A program made the translations under genes and the position numbers. DNA of 43,266 nucleotides from Prevotella sp. (GTDB lineage: Bacteria; Bacteroidota; Bacteroidia; Bacteroidales; Bacteroidaceae), in contig JAFZCU010000128.1 of assembly GCA_017556145.1 (NCBI GenBank), forward strand, positions 1 through 43,266, given 5' to 3'. Every line of letters starts with the position of its first letter. The first letter of the stretch is position 1. A model generated the notes under the pieces. The model was not told the origin of the DNA and made no database searches. It saw only the letters and a program-made list of their open reading frames with translations. This document shows, one piece after another, positions 17,000 through 25,320 of the stretch.

Positions 17000-18013
17000 C
17001 TATATTTCGTCCTCTGGATCTTTCTCAATACGCTTCCGGGGTACCTTCCTCTTGGGCATGGAATCGGACTTCTTCTCGGGCTTGGGTTCCATGAACTTCG
17101 CCAGTCTTCCGGTCTTAATCAGATGACGGGCAATGCTGTCGAGCATGCCGTTGATATAGCCGCCACTCTTCCTGGTGGAGTAGAGCTTGGCCAGGTTGAC
17201 ATACTCGTTGATGGTCACGCTGACGGGGATGTTGGGGAACGTCATGAGCTCTGCGATGGCAATCTGCATGATGACGATATCCATATAGGCCAATCGTGAA
17301 AAATCCCAGTTGCGCGAGGCTTCGCTCATGAAGTGCTGATACTCGTCGGCATTGAGAATGGCGGCACGGAAGAGTTTGCGGGCAAAGTCCTGCTCCTCGT
17401 CGCTGTCCCACTCCTGCAGCAGTTCCTGCTTGGGACCGTTCTGCTCACTGAAACGGTTGAAGGTCTTCAGCACGAAGGTGTCGATAATCTCCTTGTCATC
17501 GTTCCAGTAGAGGCTCATCTCTTCCAGCAGGCTGTCCAGATCGTCATTCTTCTGGATGAAGGTGCGATAGAGTTTGCGCCACAACTCACGATCGGTATCA
17601 TAGCCGTCTTCTTGGCTGTTCATGTATTCCTGATAAATCTCACTGTTCTCGATATGTCCGAGGAGGGTGGAGATAAACTCGGGATGGTCGGCCCAAGTCT
17701 GTTTCTGGGTGCCAATGAAGTCGTTGAGCATCTTGTTGCCTTCCAACTGGAGGGCAAAGCGGTTTAAGGTGAATTTCTGCGAGGGGGCAGGGGTGCCTTC
17801 GCGCGCAGCACGGGTCTGCAGTACTTCCAGACGGCGCCTCGATTCCTTTGTGATGGCCACTACCAAGGCCAGCAGGTTGTTGTAAAGGTCATACGCTTTC
17901 GACAGACTGAAGAATAACTCCTTCTCGGCTGTATCGATGTTCTTGCTACCGTTTTGATAGTACGCATAGGTTAACTGAACAATCTTTGAACGAATAATCT
18001 CTCTGTTAATCAT
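17000..18013 (-). CDS. nusB: transcription antitermination factor NusB (long Bacteroidetes form)
   Basis: The C-terminal part (about 215-315) is the helical NusB fold that binds boxA RNA with NusE/S10: FSRLAYMDIVIMQIAIAEL, INEYVNLAKLYSTRKSGGYINGMLD. Bacteroidetes NusB proteins have a long helical N-terminal extension, so 337 residues is normal here against about 140 in E. coli. A basic, charged tail (KPEKKSDSMPKRKVPRKR) ends the protein. It starts the minus-strand operon with yajC 32 bp downstream. A TATCTTTG promoter lies 47 bp upstream of the start. Confidence 0.93.
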   Translation of the reverse strand: MINREIIRSKIVQLTYAYYQNGSKNIDTAEKELFFSLSKAYDLYNNLLALVVAITKESRRRLEVLQTRAAREGTPAPSQKFTLNRFALQLEGNKMLNDFIGTQKQTWADHPEFISTLLGHIENSEIYQEYMNSQEDGYDTDRELWRKLYRTFIQKNDDLDSLLEEMSLYWNDDKEIIDTFVLKTFNRFSEQNGPKQELLQEWDSDEEQDFARKLFRAAILNADEYQHFMSEASRNWDFSRLAYMDIVIMQIAIAELMTFPNIPVSVTINEYVNLAKLYSTRKSGGYINGMLDSIARHLIKTGRLAKFMEPKPEKKSDSMPKRKVPRKRIEKDPEDEI

Positions 18014-18060
18014 CTCACTTGATGTTTTAAATTATTATCGATTTTGTCGTTTTACGATTG

Positions 18061-18068
18061 CAAAGATA
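18061..18068 (-). promoter_or_regulatory. -7 box TATCTTTG for the nusB operon
   Basis: CAAAGATA on the plus strand reads TATCTTTG on the minus strand. A TTG-type -33 element lies about 20 bp upstream in the AT-rich divergent region shared with rplY. Confidence 0.6.
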
Positions 18069-18124
18069 TATATTTTTCCCCGATTATACAAGAAAATGCA
18101 AGAAAAAATAGTTAAAATGCAAAT

Positions 18125-18159
18125 TTTTCAATTTTCAATTATCAATTATCAATTATTTT
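18125..18159 (+). repeat. heptamer tract TTTTCAA/TTATCAA upstream of the rplY promoter
   Basis: Five consecutive 7-nt units, TTTTCAA twice, TTATCAA twice and TTATTTT, end 3 bp before the TACCTTTG box of rplY. Unit loss or gain would shift any upstream promoter element. Confidence 0.8.
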
Positions 18160-18162
18160 GTG

Positions 18163-18170
18163 TACCTTTG
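18163..18170 (+). promoter_or_regulatory. -7 box TACCTTTG for rplY
   Basis: TACCTTTG followed by CACCC matches the Bacteroidetes consensus, about 90 bp upstream of the rplY start, leaving a long leader that contains TATTAACA at 18229-18236. Confidence 0.65.
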
Positions 18171-18259
18171 CACCCGCTTTTTCCGAAAGCACAACGATTT
18201 TTCGTGTGATGGTGAATTAAGCAGTAGTATTAACAACTTAATTTTAGAGTAACACAATT

Positions 18260-18862
18260 ATGAAAGAAATTAATGTAAAAGGTCAGAAGCGCACCGCTAC
18301 TGGAAAGAAAGCTTCAAAGGAACTCCGCAAGGAGGGCTTGGTTCCCTGTAATCTGTATGGTGAGAAGAAAGGTGAGAACGGTCTGCCCGAGGCATTTGCC
18401 TTCGCCGCTTCATTCGCTGAGCTCCGCAAGGCTGTGTATACCCCTGAGGTATATGTGGTGAATCTCGACATCGACGGCGAGGCTCACAAGGCTGTTATCA
18501 AGGAGTTGCAGTTCCACCCCACATCAGAAGCTCTGCTGCACGCTGACTTTTTTGAGGTGAACGAGACCAAGCCCATCACCATTGGCATTCCCGTTAAGCT
18601 CAACGGTCTGGCACAGGGTGTTCGCGACGGTGGTAAGCTCAACCTCTCTATCCGTAAGATCAATGTCACCGCTCCTTACAAGCAGATTCCTGAGGTGCTC
18701 AACATCGACGTTACCAACCTGCAGCTTGGTAAGGCCATCAAGGTTGGCGCTCTGAACTTCGAAGGTCTTGAGATCGCAACTTCTCCTGAGGTTGTCGTCT
18801 GCTCTGTGAAGGCTACACGTGCTTCTCGCTCTGCTGCTGCCGCTGCTGAGGCCGAGGCATAA
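18260..18862 (+). CDS. rplY: 50S ribosomal protein L25/Ctc
   Basis: A two-domain L25 of the Ctc (general stress) type that binds 5S rRNA. Residues 1-92 carry the L25 core (INVKGQKRTATGKKASKELR, VPCNLYG, VYVVNLDIDGEAHKAVIKELQFHP). The C-terminal beta domain (about 98-180) has GIPVKLNGLAQGVRDGGKLN. An Ala-rich tail (RSAAAAAEAEA) ends the protein. Length of 200 is normal for the long form. It is followed by pth, the usual order in Bacteroidetes, separated by a heptamer tract. Confidence 0.95.
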   Translation: MKEINVKGQKRTATGKKASKELRKEGLVPCNLYGEKKGENGLPEAFAFAASFAELRKAVYTPEVYVVNLDIDGEAHKAVIKELQFHPTSEALLHADFFEVNETKPITIGIPVKLNGLAQGVRDGGKLNLSIRKINVTAPYKQIPEVLNIDVTNLQLGKAIKVGALNFEGLEIATSPEVVVCSVKATRASRSAAAAAEAEA

Positions 18863-18865
18863 ACT

Positions 18866-18921
18866 ATTTACTGTTTACTGTTTATAGTTTACAGTTTAGA
18901 GTTTATAGTTTAGGGTTTAGA
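18866..18921 (+). repeat. GTTTANN heptamer array between rplY and pth
   Basis: Seven tandem units GTTTACT, GTTTATA, GTTTACA, GTTTAGA, GTTTATA, GTTTAGG and GTTTAGA (18873-18921), preceded by a degenerate TATTTACT. The array stops 2 nt before the pth start codon, so it forms the whole pth leader. Confidence 0.85.
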
Positions 18922-18923
18922 GA

Positions 18924-19541
18924 ATGGACAAGTTCCTGATTGTTGGTTTGGGAAATGTCGGCGATGAATACGCCATGACCCGCCACAATACTGGTTTTAT
19001 GGTATTGGACGCTTTTGCGAAGGCGTCCAATATTTCATTTGAGGACAAACGCTACGGCTTCGTGGCGGAGACCTCGCTGAAAGGGCGAAAGGTGTTCCTG
19101 CTGAAACCGTCTACGTATATGAACCTCAGTGGTAATGCCGTGCGCTATTGGCTGAACCACGAGAACATTGACCAGAGCCGTCTGCTCGTTATCAGCGACG
19201 AGGTGGCCCTTCCGCTTGGCGATTTCCGCCTGAAGGCAGGTGGATCCAACGGTGGGCATAATGGCTTGGGACATATCCAGCAACTGATAGGTGACAACTA
19301 TGCCCGTCTGCGGATGGGAATTGGCAACGACTTCCCCCGTGGCATGCAGATTGACTGGGTGCTCGGGCGTTATAGTGAGGAGGAGTTGCAGACGTTACAA
19401 CCCAGTATCGACATGGCGGTCGACATCATCAAGAGCTTTGTGCTTTCTGGTATCGACTTTACGATGAACCAATTCAATAAACTGGGGAAAAGGAAAAGAG
19501 AAGTAAAAGCGAAAAGCGATGGCGGAGGAGGCGAGGATTGA
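18924..19541 (+). CDS. pth: peptidyl-tRNA hydrolase
   Basis: Recycles peptidyl-tRNA released from stalled ribosomes. Bacterial Pth motifs are all present in 205 residues: GLGNVGDEYAMTRHNTGFMVLD (catalytic His near 22), STYMNLSGNAVRYW (Asn near 70) and DEVALPLGDFRLKAGGSNGGHNGLGHI (Asp near 93), then YARLRMGIG. The basic C-terminal tail (GKRKREVKAKSDGGGGED) overlaps the next gene by 23 bp. The leader is a heptamer repeat array, an unusual context for an essential gene. Confidence 0.95.
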   Translation: MDKFLIVGLGNVGDEYAMTRHNTGFMVLDAFAKASNISFEDKRYGFVAETSLKGRKVFLLKPSTYMNLSGNAVRYWLNHENIDQSRLLVISDEVALPLGDFRLKAGGSNGGHNGLGHIQQLIGDNYARLRMGIGNDFPRGMQIDWVLGRYSEEELQTLQPSIDMAVDIIKSFVLSGIDFTMNQFNKLGKRKREVKAKSDGGGGED

Positions 19542-19905
19542 CAAGTGGCTCTGGGCAGCGCGTATTTTCAAGACACGCTCCATAGCTGCCGATGCCTGCA
19601 AGAACGGTCGTGTGACGATTGGAGGCATGGGTGTCAAACCCTCTCATGTCGTAAAGGCTGGTGAGGTGGTGGCTGTGAAAAAACCGCCTGTAACCTATTC
19701 TTTTAAGATTCTCAAGACGATAGAACAGCGGGTAGGTGCGAAACTGCTGCCGGAAATTTACGAGAACGTGACCTCTCCCGATCAGTATGAGCTGTTGGAG
19801 ATGAACCGTATCAGTGGTTTCGTCGACCGTGCCAGAGGAACAGGACGTCCAACCAAGAAGGATCGTCGTGCGATGGAGGCTTTTTTAAATCTGGATGAGA
19901 TATGA
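19519..19905 (+). CDS. S4-domain RNA-binding protein (Hsp15/HslR-like)
   Basis: A 128-residue S4-type RNA-binding protein. The S4 motif is at residues 6-50 (RIDKWLWAARIFKTRSIAADACKNGRVTIGG), followed by a strand pair (AGEVVAVKKPPVTYSFKIL) and a basic C-terminus (RARGTGRPTKKDRRAMEAF). This matches Hsp15, which in E. coli rescues 50S subunits carrying nascent chain-tRNA. Its neighbour pth acts on the same kind of stalled peptidyl-tRNA, which supports a shared role. It overlaps pth by 23 bp and the exchanger gene by ATGA. Confidence 0.88.
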   Translation: MAEEARIDKWLWAARIFKTRSIAADACKNGRVTIGGMGVKPSHVVKAGEVVAVKKPPVTYSFKILKTIEQRVGAKLLPEIYENVTSPDQYELLEMNRISGFVDRARGTGRPTKKDRRAMEAFLNLDEI

Positions 19906-20888
19906 CGCTATTGAATATATTCTTTATTATAATAGGTGTGACCCTTGTCATCTGGGGTGCAGACCGCTTGACGGAAGGTGCAGCCTCGCTGGCCCGTGGA
20001 CTCCATGTGCCTGAGATTGTGATAGGTCTGACCATCCTCGCTGCTGGCACCTCGGCACCGGAACTCTTTGTCAGTCTGGTTTCGGCCTTGAAGGGAACTT
20101 CCGACTTGGCTGTAGGAAATGTCATTGGTTCCAATATCTTCAATGCCATGCTGATTGTGGGCTGTTCTGCTGTGGCCGCTCCGATGGCTATCAGTCACTC
20201 CACCGTGAGTAAGGACATTCCTTTTGCCCTTATTGCTTCGATCCTGATGTTTCTGCTTTGTTTCGACGACATGAACTCACCTCACCTTTGGGGCAATGAG
20301 ATCAGTCGTTCCGACGGTCTGATTCTTTTGGTGGCCTTCGGTGCTTTTATGATCTATACCTTCAATAAGGCTCGTAAGGACGGCATGATGCCTGACGAGT
20401 ATGAGGATGACGATGAGGAGAAACAGCCGGTGGACAAGAAGATGGTTTGGAAAAATGTGCTATGGATGGCGGTTGGCTTGGCCTGTCTTATCTATGGCAG
20501 TAATCTCTTTGTCGATGCCGCCAGTTATGTGGCCTATCGTTTTGGCGTGCGCCAGAGTGTGGTGGGCCTGACGATTGTGGCTGGTGGCACCTCGTTGCCG
20601 GAGTTGGCTACCAGTGTGGTGGCTGCACGCAAGGGACAGTCGGCGTTGGCTATCGGCAATGCCATCGGTTCCAATGTGTTCAACATCCTGCTCATACTTG
20701 GCACAACAGCTGTCATTTGCCCCATGCGTATCATGGGTATTAATATTATCGACCTCTCAATGATGATTATCAGCATGGGTCTGCTCTGGCTCTTTGCCTA
20801 TACCAAGTATACGGTGTCGCGTCGTGAGGGCTTCTTGCTGATTGGCGGCTTCCTGGCTTATATGGCCTGGCTCTTCTATCTCCTATAG
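19902..20888 (+). CDS. calcium/sodium exchanger (CaCA family, YrbG-like)
   Basis: An inner-membrane antiporter of 328 residues with two inverted homologous halves. Alpha-1 motif GTSAPELFVSLVSALKG then GNVIGSNIFNAML lies near 49-85. Alpha-2 motif GGTSLPELATSVVAARKG then GNAIGSNVFNILL lies near 226-263. A hydrophilic acidic loop (EYEDDDEEKQPVDKK) separates them. About ten membrane segments are apparent. The glutamates in the two APEL/LPEL motifs bind the ion in this family. Start ATG overlaps the S4 gene stop (19902-19905). The queuosine riboswitch candidate begins 9 bp after its stop. Confidence 0.92.
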   Translation: MTLLNIFFIIIGVTLVIWGADRLTEGAASLARGLHVPEIVIGLTILAAGTSAPELFVSLVSALKGTSDLAVGNVIGSNIFNAMLIVGCSAVAAPMAISHSTVSKDIPFALIASILMFLLCFDDMNSPHLWGNEISRSDGLILLVAFGAFMIYTFNKARKDGMMPDEYEDDDEEKQPVDKKMVWKNVLWMAVGLACLIYGSNLFVDAASYVAYRFGVRQSVVGLTIVAGGTSLPELATSVVAARKGQSALAIGNAIGSNVFNILLILGTTAVICPMRIMGINIIDLSMMIISMGLLWLFAYTKYTVSRREGFLLIGGFLAYMAWLFYLL

Positions 20889-20896
20889 AAATAACA

Positions 20897-20933
20897 CAGG
20901 GGTCTTCTTGAACACCCCCTTTAACAAAACAAG
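20897..20933 (+). promoter_or_regulatory. preQ1-I riboswitch candidate controlling yhhQ-queF
   Basis: AGGGG (20898-20902) pairs with CCCCT (20916-20920) as P1. The loop TCTTCTTGAACAC fits the preQ1-I L1/P2 region, and the A-rich tail TTAACAAAACAAG (20921-20933) matches, from memory, the tail of the Thermoanaerobacter tengcongensis preQ1 aptamer. The AUG of the queuosine-precursor transporter begins 3 nt after the aptamer, so ligand-induced pseudoknot formation would block translation start directly. Regulated neighbours (yhhQ, queF) fit the ligand. Confidence 0.8.
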
Positions 20934-20936
20934 ATT

Positions 20937-21629
20937 ATGCAACAGAAAAATGAACAACGTATCAGTGTGCTGTTTATGCTTTACGGCATACTGTTCTGCG
21001 TTTGCCTGATAACGGCAAACGTACTTGAGACAAAACAGATTTCGTTAGGTCCTGCCAACATGACGGCTGGTCTGATTGTGTTCCCCGTAAGTTACATCAT
21101 CAATGATGTGGTGTGTGAGGTGTGGGGTTATGGCCGTACTCGTCTGCTCATCTGGCTGGGCTTTGCCATGAACTTCCTCTTCGTGATCTTCGGCGCCATT
21201 GCCGACTGGATTCCCGGGGCACCCTATTGGCATGGGGAGGAGGGCTTCCATCAGATTTTTGGTCTGGCCCCACGTATCGCTGGAGCCTCTTTCCTGGCGT
21301 TCGTCTGCGGATCGTTTATGAATGCTTATGTGATGAGTCGTATGAAACTGTCGTCGGCTGGTAGGAACTTCTCTTCCCGTGCTGTGCTCAGTACGGTTTT
21401 CGGTGAGTTGACCGACTCCATCATCTTCTTCCCCCTTGCCTTGGGTGGCGTAATTCCATGGGAGGAGATGCCTTCACTCGTCATCACACAGGTCACGCTG
21501 AAGACACTCTATGAGATTCTCGTCCTGCCTGTCACCATCCGTGTGGTTAAATTCACCAAGGCCCATGACCATGAGGATGTGTATGACAACAACATTACCT
21601 ATAATATTTTTAAACTAAAAGACCTATGA
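20937..21629 (+). CDS. yhhQ: queuosine precursor transporter YhhQ
   Basis: An integral membrane protein of the YhhQ/DUF165 family that imports queuosine precursors such as preQ0 and preQ1. The 230 residues show about six hydrophobic segments and family motifs: [31 protein letters not shown], the [11 protein letters not shown] segment, [11 protein letters not shown] and [14 protein letters not shown]. It lies immediately after a preQ1-I riboswitch candidate and overlaps queF by ATGA, so transport and reduction are jointly controlled. No queC, queD or queE genes are in the window. Confidence 0.93.
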   Translation: MQQKNEQRISVLFMLYGILFCVCLITANVLETKQISLGPANMTAGLIVFPVSYIINDVVCEVWGYGRTRLLIWLGFAMNFLFVIFGAIADWIPGAPYWHGEEGFHQIFGLAPRIAGASFLAFVCGSFMNAYVMSRMKLSSAGRNFSSRAVLSTVFGELTDSIIFFPLALGGVIPWEEMPSLVITQVTLKTLYEILVLPVTIRVVKFTKAHDHEDVYDNNITYNIFKLKDL

Positions 21630-22099
21630 GTACATCAAGAGAGACAGAGGGCCTGAAGGCCCTTGGTAAGAAGACGGAATACAAGTCGGACTATGCACCG
21701 GAGGTGCTGGAGACCTTTGAGAACAAACATCCAGAGAACGACTATTGGGTGCAGTTTAATTGTCCTGAGTTTACGTCACTCTGTCCCATCACGGGTCAGC
21801 CTGACTTCGCGGAAATCAAAATCGCCTATATCCCTGGCGAATGGATGGTGGAGAGCAAAAGCCTGAAACTCTATCTCTTCTCATTCCGTAACCACGGTGA
21901 TTTCCATGAGGACTGTGTCAATAAGATAATGAAAGACCTGGTGAAGCTGATGGATCCGAAATATATCGAGGTTTTGGGCCTCTTCACACCTCGTGGTGGC
22001 ATCTCCATCTACCCCTATGCCAACTATGGGCGTCCAGGAACGAAGTATGCCGAACTGGCTGAGCAGAGGCTTCTGTCTCGTCAGTTAGACCTGCGGTAA
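21626..22099 (+). CDS. queF: preQ0 reductase QueF (NADPH-dependent 7-cyano-7-deazaguanine reductase)
   Basis: Reduces preQ0 to preQ1 for queuosine tRNA modification, a nitrile-to-amine reaction of the tunnelling fold. The 157-residue single-domain form carries the catalytic Cys in [15 protein letters not shown] (about 49-63), the QueF motif [20 protein letters not shown] (about 77-96) and [15 protein letters not shown]. Translation is coupled to yhhQ through an ATGA overlap. The last 19 bp overlap the convergent lipoprotein gene. Confidence 0.95.
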   Translation: MSTSRETEGLKALGKKTEYKSDYAPEVLETFENKHPENDYWVQFNCPEFTSLCPITGQPDFAEIKIAYIPGEWMVESKSLKLYLFSFRNHGDFHEDCVNKIMKDLVKLMDPKYIEVLGLFTPRGGISIYPYANYGRPGTKYAELAEQRLLSRQLDLR

Positions 22100-22842
22100 T
22101 AACCTCGCTCCTGGTCTGCAAAACGCAGTTGGAGTGTGTCACGGCGCATGAAGACGATGTCAGCAGTATCCGTACTGACCACCTGTTGGTTTCCCAACGT
22201 GTCGCGGCGGGTTTCACTGAGGAGCAGATGACCGTTGTAGACATGCCACTGACGATATCGCTTTAAGGTAGGATATTCCACGGGGCCGGGCTGTCGCTCG
22301 GCTTCGTTGCGTATACCGATAGGACGGACCGTATTGTCGCGACGGATCTCAAAGCCATATTCTCTGGGCTGGAACCATTTCTGGCGCAAAGAGTCGGGGA
22401 AATCGGGAGGTAGTTGCACGGCACTGTCAGCTCCTGCACCTGCCCTGCGACGCAGACGAGGCATGACCTGATAGCACCATTCGCCTTTCAGACGGTCGAT
22501 ATTGATGACGATATCCGCTACAGACTTCTTTTCCGCATCCATTGTGATAGCCACCTGGTCGCCAATCTCCGGGCGTCCGTAGACACGACGGTTGATACGC
22601 GCATTTAAGATGTCGATGGTGTCAGGGTCGCTGTCGACGGATTTCAGAATGACGAGGATGGAGTCGTTCGACCCCTCACAGGCGAGACCGTAGATGGTAG
22701 AGTCGCCTTCCAATTGTCGGGCAATAGGTTCCTGACTCAGACTGTCGCCAGATGTCTGACCATCTCCGTTTCTGTTGCCGGAAATGCCACAGGCTGCTAA
22801 TAGCAAAACGAGGGAAAAGAGTATAAAAAATGTCCGTTTCAT
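22081..22842 (-). CDS. lipoprotein of unknown function
   Basis: A 253-residue predicted lipoprotein. The signal [18 protein letters not shown] has a clean LAAC lipobox, followed by a Ser/Gly/Asp linker. A segment at about 50-115 ([49 protein letters not shown]) is followed by a second part from about 140 with a beta-rich, lipocalin-like pattern ([39 protein letters not shown]). I recognise no catalytic motif. It has a TATCTTTG promoter 24 bp upstream and ends inside queF, tail to tail, with no visible terminator between them. Confidence 0.8.
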   Translation of the reverse strand: MKRTFFILFSLVLLLAACGISGNRNGDGQTSGDSLSQEPIARQLEGDSTIYGLACEGSNDSILVILKSVDSDPDTIDILNARINRRVYGRPEIGDQVAITMDAEKKSVADIVINIDRLKGEWCYQVMPRLRRRAGAGADSAVQLPPDFPDSLRQKWFQPREYGFEIRRDNTVRPIGIRNEAERQPGPVEYPTLKRYRQWHVYNGHLLLSETRRDTLGNQQVVSTDTADIVFMRRDTLQLRFADQERGYYRRSN

Positions 22843-22865
22843 GCCTTTTTATTTGTTTTACGCGG

Positions 22866-22873
22866 CAAAGATA
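22866..22873 (-). promoter_or_regulatory. -7 box TATCTTTG for the lipoprotein gene
   Basis: CAAAGATA on the plus strand, 24 bp upstream of the start at 22842, in the same GCAAAGATAGTCAAAAT context as the aroB promoter. Confidence 0.6.
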
Positions 22874-22927
22874 GTCAAAATATCAAAAAAAGTTGGCCTA
22901 AAGCGCATATTTTTGAAATATTTTATC

Positions 22928-22935
22928 TATTTTTG
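22928..22935 (+). promoter_or_regulatory. -7 box TATTTTTG for the oadA-type gene
   Basis: TATTTTTG followed by TACCC, 31 bp before ATG 22966. This position excludes the earlier in-frame ATG at 22933 as the start. Confidence 0.6.
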
Positions 22936-22965
22936 TACCCATATAAATATACAACTAACGAAAAT

Positions 22966-24744
22966 ATGAAGAAAAGAATCCAGTTTAGTCTCGTTTATCG
23001 TGACATGTGGCAGAGCTCAGGAAAGTTCCAGCCACGCAAGGATCAGTTGGAGCGTATCGCCCCTGTGATTATTGATATGGGCTGTTTCAGCCGTGTGGAA
23101 ACCAATGGTGGTGCCTTTGAGCAGGTGAACCTGATGGCCGGTGAGAATCCCAATGCAGCCGTGAGGGCTTTCTGTAAGCCTTTCAACGAGGTTGGCATCA
23201 AGACCCACATGCTCGATCGTGGTCTGAATGCCCTGCGTATGTATCCTGTGCCCGACGATGTGCGTGCCCTGATGTATAAGGTGAAGCATGCCCAGGGTGT
23301 GGATATCCCCCGTATCTTCTGCGGTCTGAACGATACCCGTAACATCATCCCCAGTATCAAGTGGGCCAAGGAGGCAGGCATGACGCCTCAGGCTACACTT
23401 TGTATTACCACCTCGCCCGTTCATACGGTTGAGTACTACTCCAGCATTGCTGATGAGGTGATTGCTGCAGGTGCAGAGGAAATCTGTCTGAAGGATATGG
23501 CTGGCATCGGACAGCCTGCCATGCTGGGTGCTCTGACCAAGTCCATCAAGACCAAGCACCCCGATATCATCATCCAGTATCACGGTCATTCAGGCCCAGG
23601 ACTCTCGATGGCTTCCATCCTCGAGGTTTGTAACAATGGTGCTGATATCATCGACACAGCCATTGAACCACTGAGCTGGGGTAAGGTGCATCCCGATATC
23701 ATCTCCGTACAGTCGATGCTGAAGAACGAGGGCTTCGAGGTGGCTGACCTCAACATGAATGCCTATATGCAGGCACGTACCCTTACCCAGGAGTTTATCG
23801 ATGACTGGCTGGGTTACTTCATCAATCCTGCCAACAAGCACATGTCTTCTCTGCTGTTAGGAAGTGGTCTGCCTGGCGGTATGATGGGCTCGATGATGGC
23901 TGACCTTGGTCCTATCCAGAAGATGATTAACAAACTGCGCACTGCAAAGGGTGAGGCTGAACTGACGATGGACGATATGCTCGTGAAACTGTTCAACGAG
24001 GTAGAGTATGTATGGCCGAAGGTGGGTTATCCCCCACTGGTGACCCCGTTCTCGCAATACACCAAGAACATTGCCCTGATGAATCTGCTCACCATGGAGC
24101 AGGGCAAGGGTCGTTATGTCATGATGGACGATGCTATCTGGGGCATGATTCTCGGTAAGAGCGGCAAGGTGCCTGGCGAGATTGCGCCTGAGCTCATCGA
24201 ACTGGCCAAGACGCAGAAGCGTGAGTTCACCGATGCTGACCCGCACACCCTCATTCCCAATGCCCTCGAAGGTTTCAAGAAGGAGATGGACGAGAATGGC
24301 TGGGATTATGGACAGGACGACGAGGAGCTCTTCGAGCTGGCTATGCATCCAGAGCAGTACCGTCCGTTCCGCAGCGGTCAGGCCAAGAAGCAGTTGCTTG
24401 CTGACATTCAGAAGGCTAAGGACGCCAAATTGGGTGGTGGCAAGAAGATTTCCCAAGAGGAGATCGATGCCTTGAAGCATGCCAAGGCCGATGCTGTGAA
24501 GGTGCCTGTGGCAGGACAGCTGCTTTGGGGCTTTGGTGGCGAAGGTGTCATGGCACCTTGCGTAGAACCATTCATCGGACAGAAGTACAAGGAGGGTGAT
24601 ACCTTCTGTTATCTGCAGACGAAGTGGGGGGAGATCATTGCGATTCCTGCAGCCCTTGGCGGAAAACTGGTGGATATCAGTGTGAAGCCAGGACAGAACG
24701 TCCGCCAGAATGATACCATTGCATGGATTGAAAGAGAGGCGTGA
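22966..24744 (+). CDS. oadA: oxaloacetate decarboxylase alpha / pyruvate carboxylase subunit B
   Basis: A carboxyltransferase-type TIM barrel enzyme of 592 residues. It begins KRIQFSLVYRDMWQSSGK, and GCFSRVETNGGAFEQVN, CLKDMAGIG (catalytic Lys), IQYHGHSGPGLSMAS (metal His pair) and EPLSWG follow, then the conserved carboxylase domain with GGMMGSM and YVWPKVGYPPLVTPFSQY. The last 75 residues form a biotinyl-like barrel, but the expected AMKM motif is absent; the aligned Lys sits in LQTKWGE. The enzyme may use a separate biotin carrier protein, which is not in the window. It moves CO2 between oxaloacetate and pyruvate, central to Bacteroidales succinate/propionate metabolism. The downstream HD gene overlaps by one base. 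Confidence 0.85.
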   Translation: MKKRIQFSLVYRDMWQSSGKFQPRKDQLERIAPVIIDMGCFSRVETNGGAFEQVNLMAGENPNAAVRAFCKPFNEVGIKTHMLDRGLNALRMYPVPDDVRALMYKVKHAQGVDIPRIFCGLNDTRNIIPSIKWAKEAGMTPQATLCITTSPVHTVEYYSSIADEVIAAGAEEICLKDMAGIGQPAMLGALTKSIKTKHPDIIIQYHGHSGPGLSMASILEVCNNGADIIDTAIEPLSWGKVHPDIISVQSMLKNEGFEVADLNMNAYMQARTLTQEFIDDWLGYFINPANKHMSSLLLGSGLPGGMMGSMMADLGPIQKMINKLRTAKGEAELTMDDMLVKLFNEVEYVWPKVGYPPLVTPFSQYTKNIALMNLLTMEQGKGRYVMMDDAIWGMILGKSGKVPGEIAPELIELAKTQKREFTDADPHTLIPNALEGFKKEMDENGWDYGQDDEELFELAMHPEQYRPFRSGQAKKQLLADIQKAKDAKLGGGKKISQEEIDALKHAKADAVKVPVAGQLLWGFGGEGVMAPCVEPFIGQKYKEGDTFCYLQTKWGEIIAIPAALGGKLVDISVKPGQNVRQNDTIAWIEREA

Positions 24745-25283
24745 TGGACTATCAGTCGATTATAGATAAGTATTATCCGTCGGAGAATGAACTCCGACGG
24801 ATATTGCTAATACACAGCCGTCAGGTGGCTGACCGTTGTCTGAAGATTGCAAAGACCCATCCGGAGTTGAGGTTGGATGTGGAGTTCTTAGAGGAGGCTG
24901 CGATGCTTCACGATATCGGCATTTTCCGTTGTGATGCCCCCAGCATCCAGTGCTTTGGCAGCGAGCCCTACATCTGTCATGGTGCCATTGGTGGTCAGAT
25001 CCTGCGTGCGGAAGGCTGGGTGCGTCATGCCTTAGTCTGTGAAAGGCATACGGGTACAGGCTTAAGCCGTGAACAGATAGAGAGTCAGCACCTGCCTTTG
25101 CCGCCTGATGGCATCTATGAGCCTGAGGTTCTTGAGGAACAGGTGGTTTGCTATGCTGACAAATTCTATTCCAAGACCCATTTGGAACTGGAACGCACCG
25201 TTATAGAGGCTGCACAAAGTCTGGAGAAGTTTGGTGAAAAGGGTGTTAAAAAGTTCCTGCATTGGGTTAATATGTTTGAGTGA
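24744..25283 (+). CDS. HD-domain phosphohydrolase
   Basis: A 179-residue HD-superfamily hydrolase. It carries LIHSRQVADRCLKIA (first His, near 24), the HD doublet in EEAAMLHDIGIF (near 57) and a later His in ERHTGTGLS; DKFYSK may give the last Asp. Such proteins hydrolyse nucleotides or phosphate esters; the substrate cannot be inferred. ATG 24744 shares its A with the oadA stop (TGATG); a GTG at 24741 would add one residue. Confidence 0.82.
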   Translation: MDYQSIIDKYYPSENELRRILLIHSRQVADRCLKIAKTHPELRLDVEFLEEAAMLHDIGIFRCDAPSIQCFGSEPYICHGAIGGQILRAEGWVRHALVCERHTGTGLSREQIESQHLPLPPDGIYEPEVLEEQVVCYADKFYSKTHLELERTVIEAAQSLEKFGEKGVKKFLHWVNMFE

Positions 25284-25308
25284 ATAGTTATTTTTCTGTT
25301 TTTTTTCG

Positions 25309-25316
25309 TACCTTTG
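25309..25316 (+). promoter_or_regulatory. -7 box TACCTTTG immediately before lptD
   Basis: TACCTTTG ends only 4 nt before the GTG start codon at 25321. If functional, the transcript would start at or next to the start codon. Confidence 0.5.
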
Positions 25317-25320
25317 CGGC

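Noticed and set aside
18866-18921. Telomere-like TTTAGGG repeat
   Set aside because: The units vary in their last two bases and the array sits between two housekeeping genes, so it is a local low-complexity tract.
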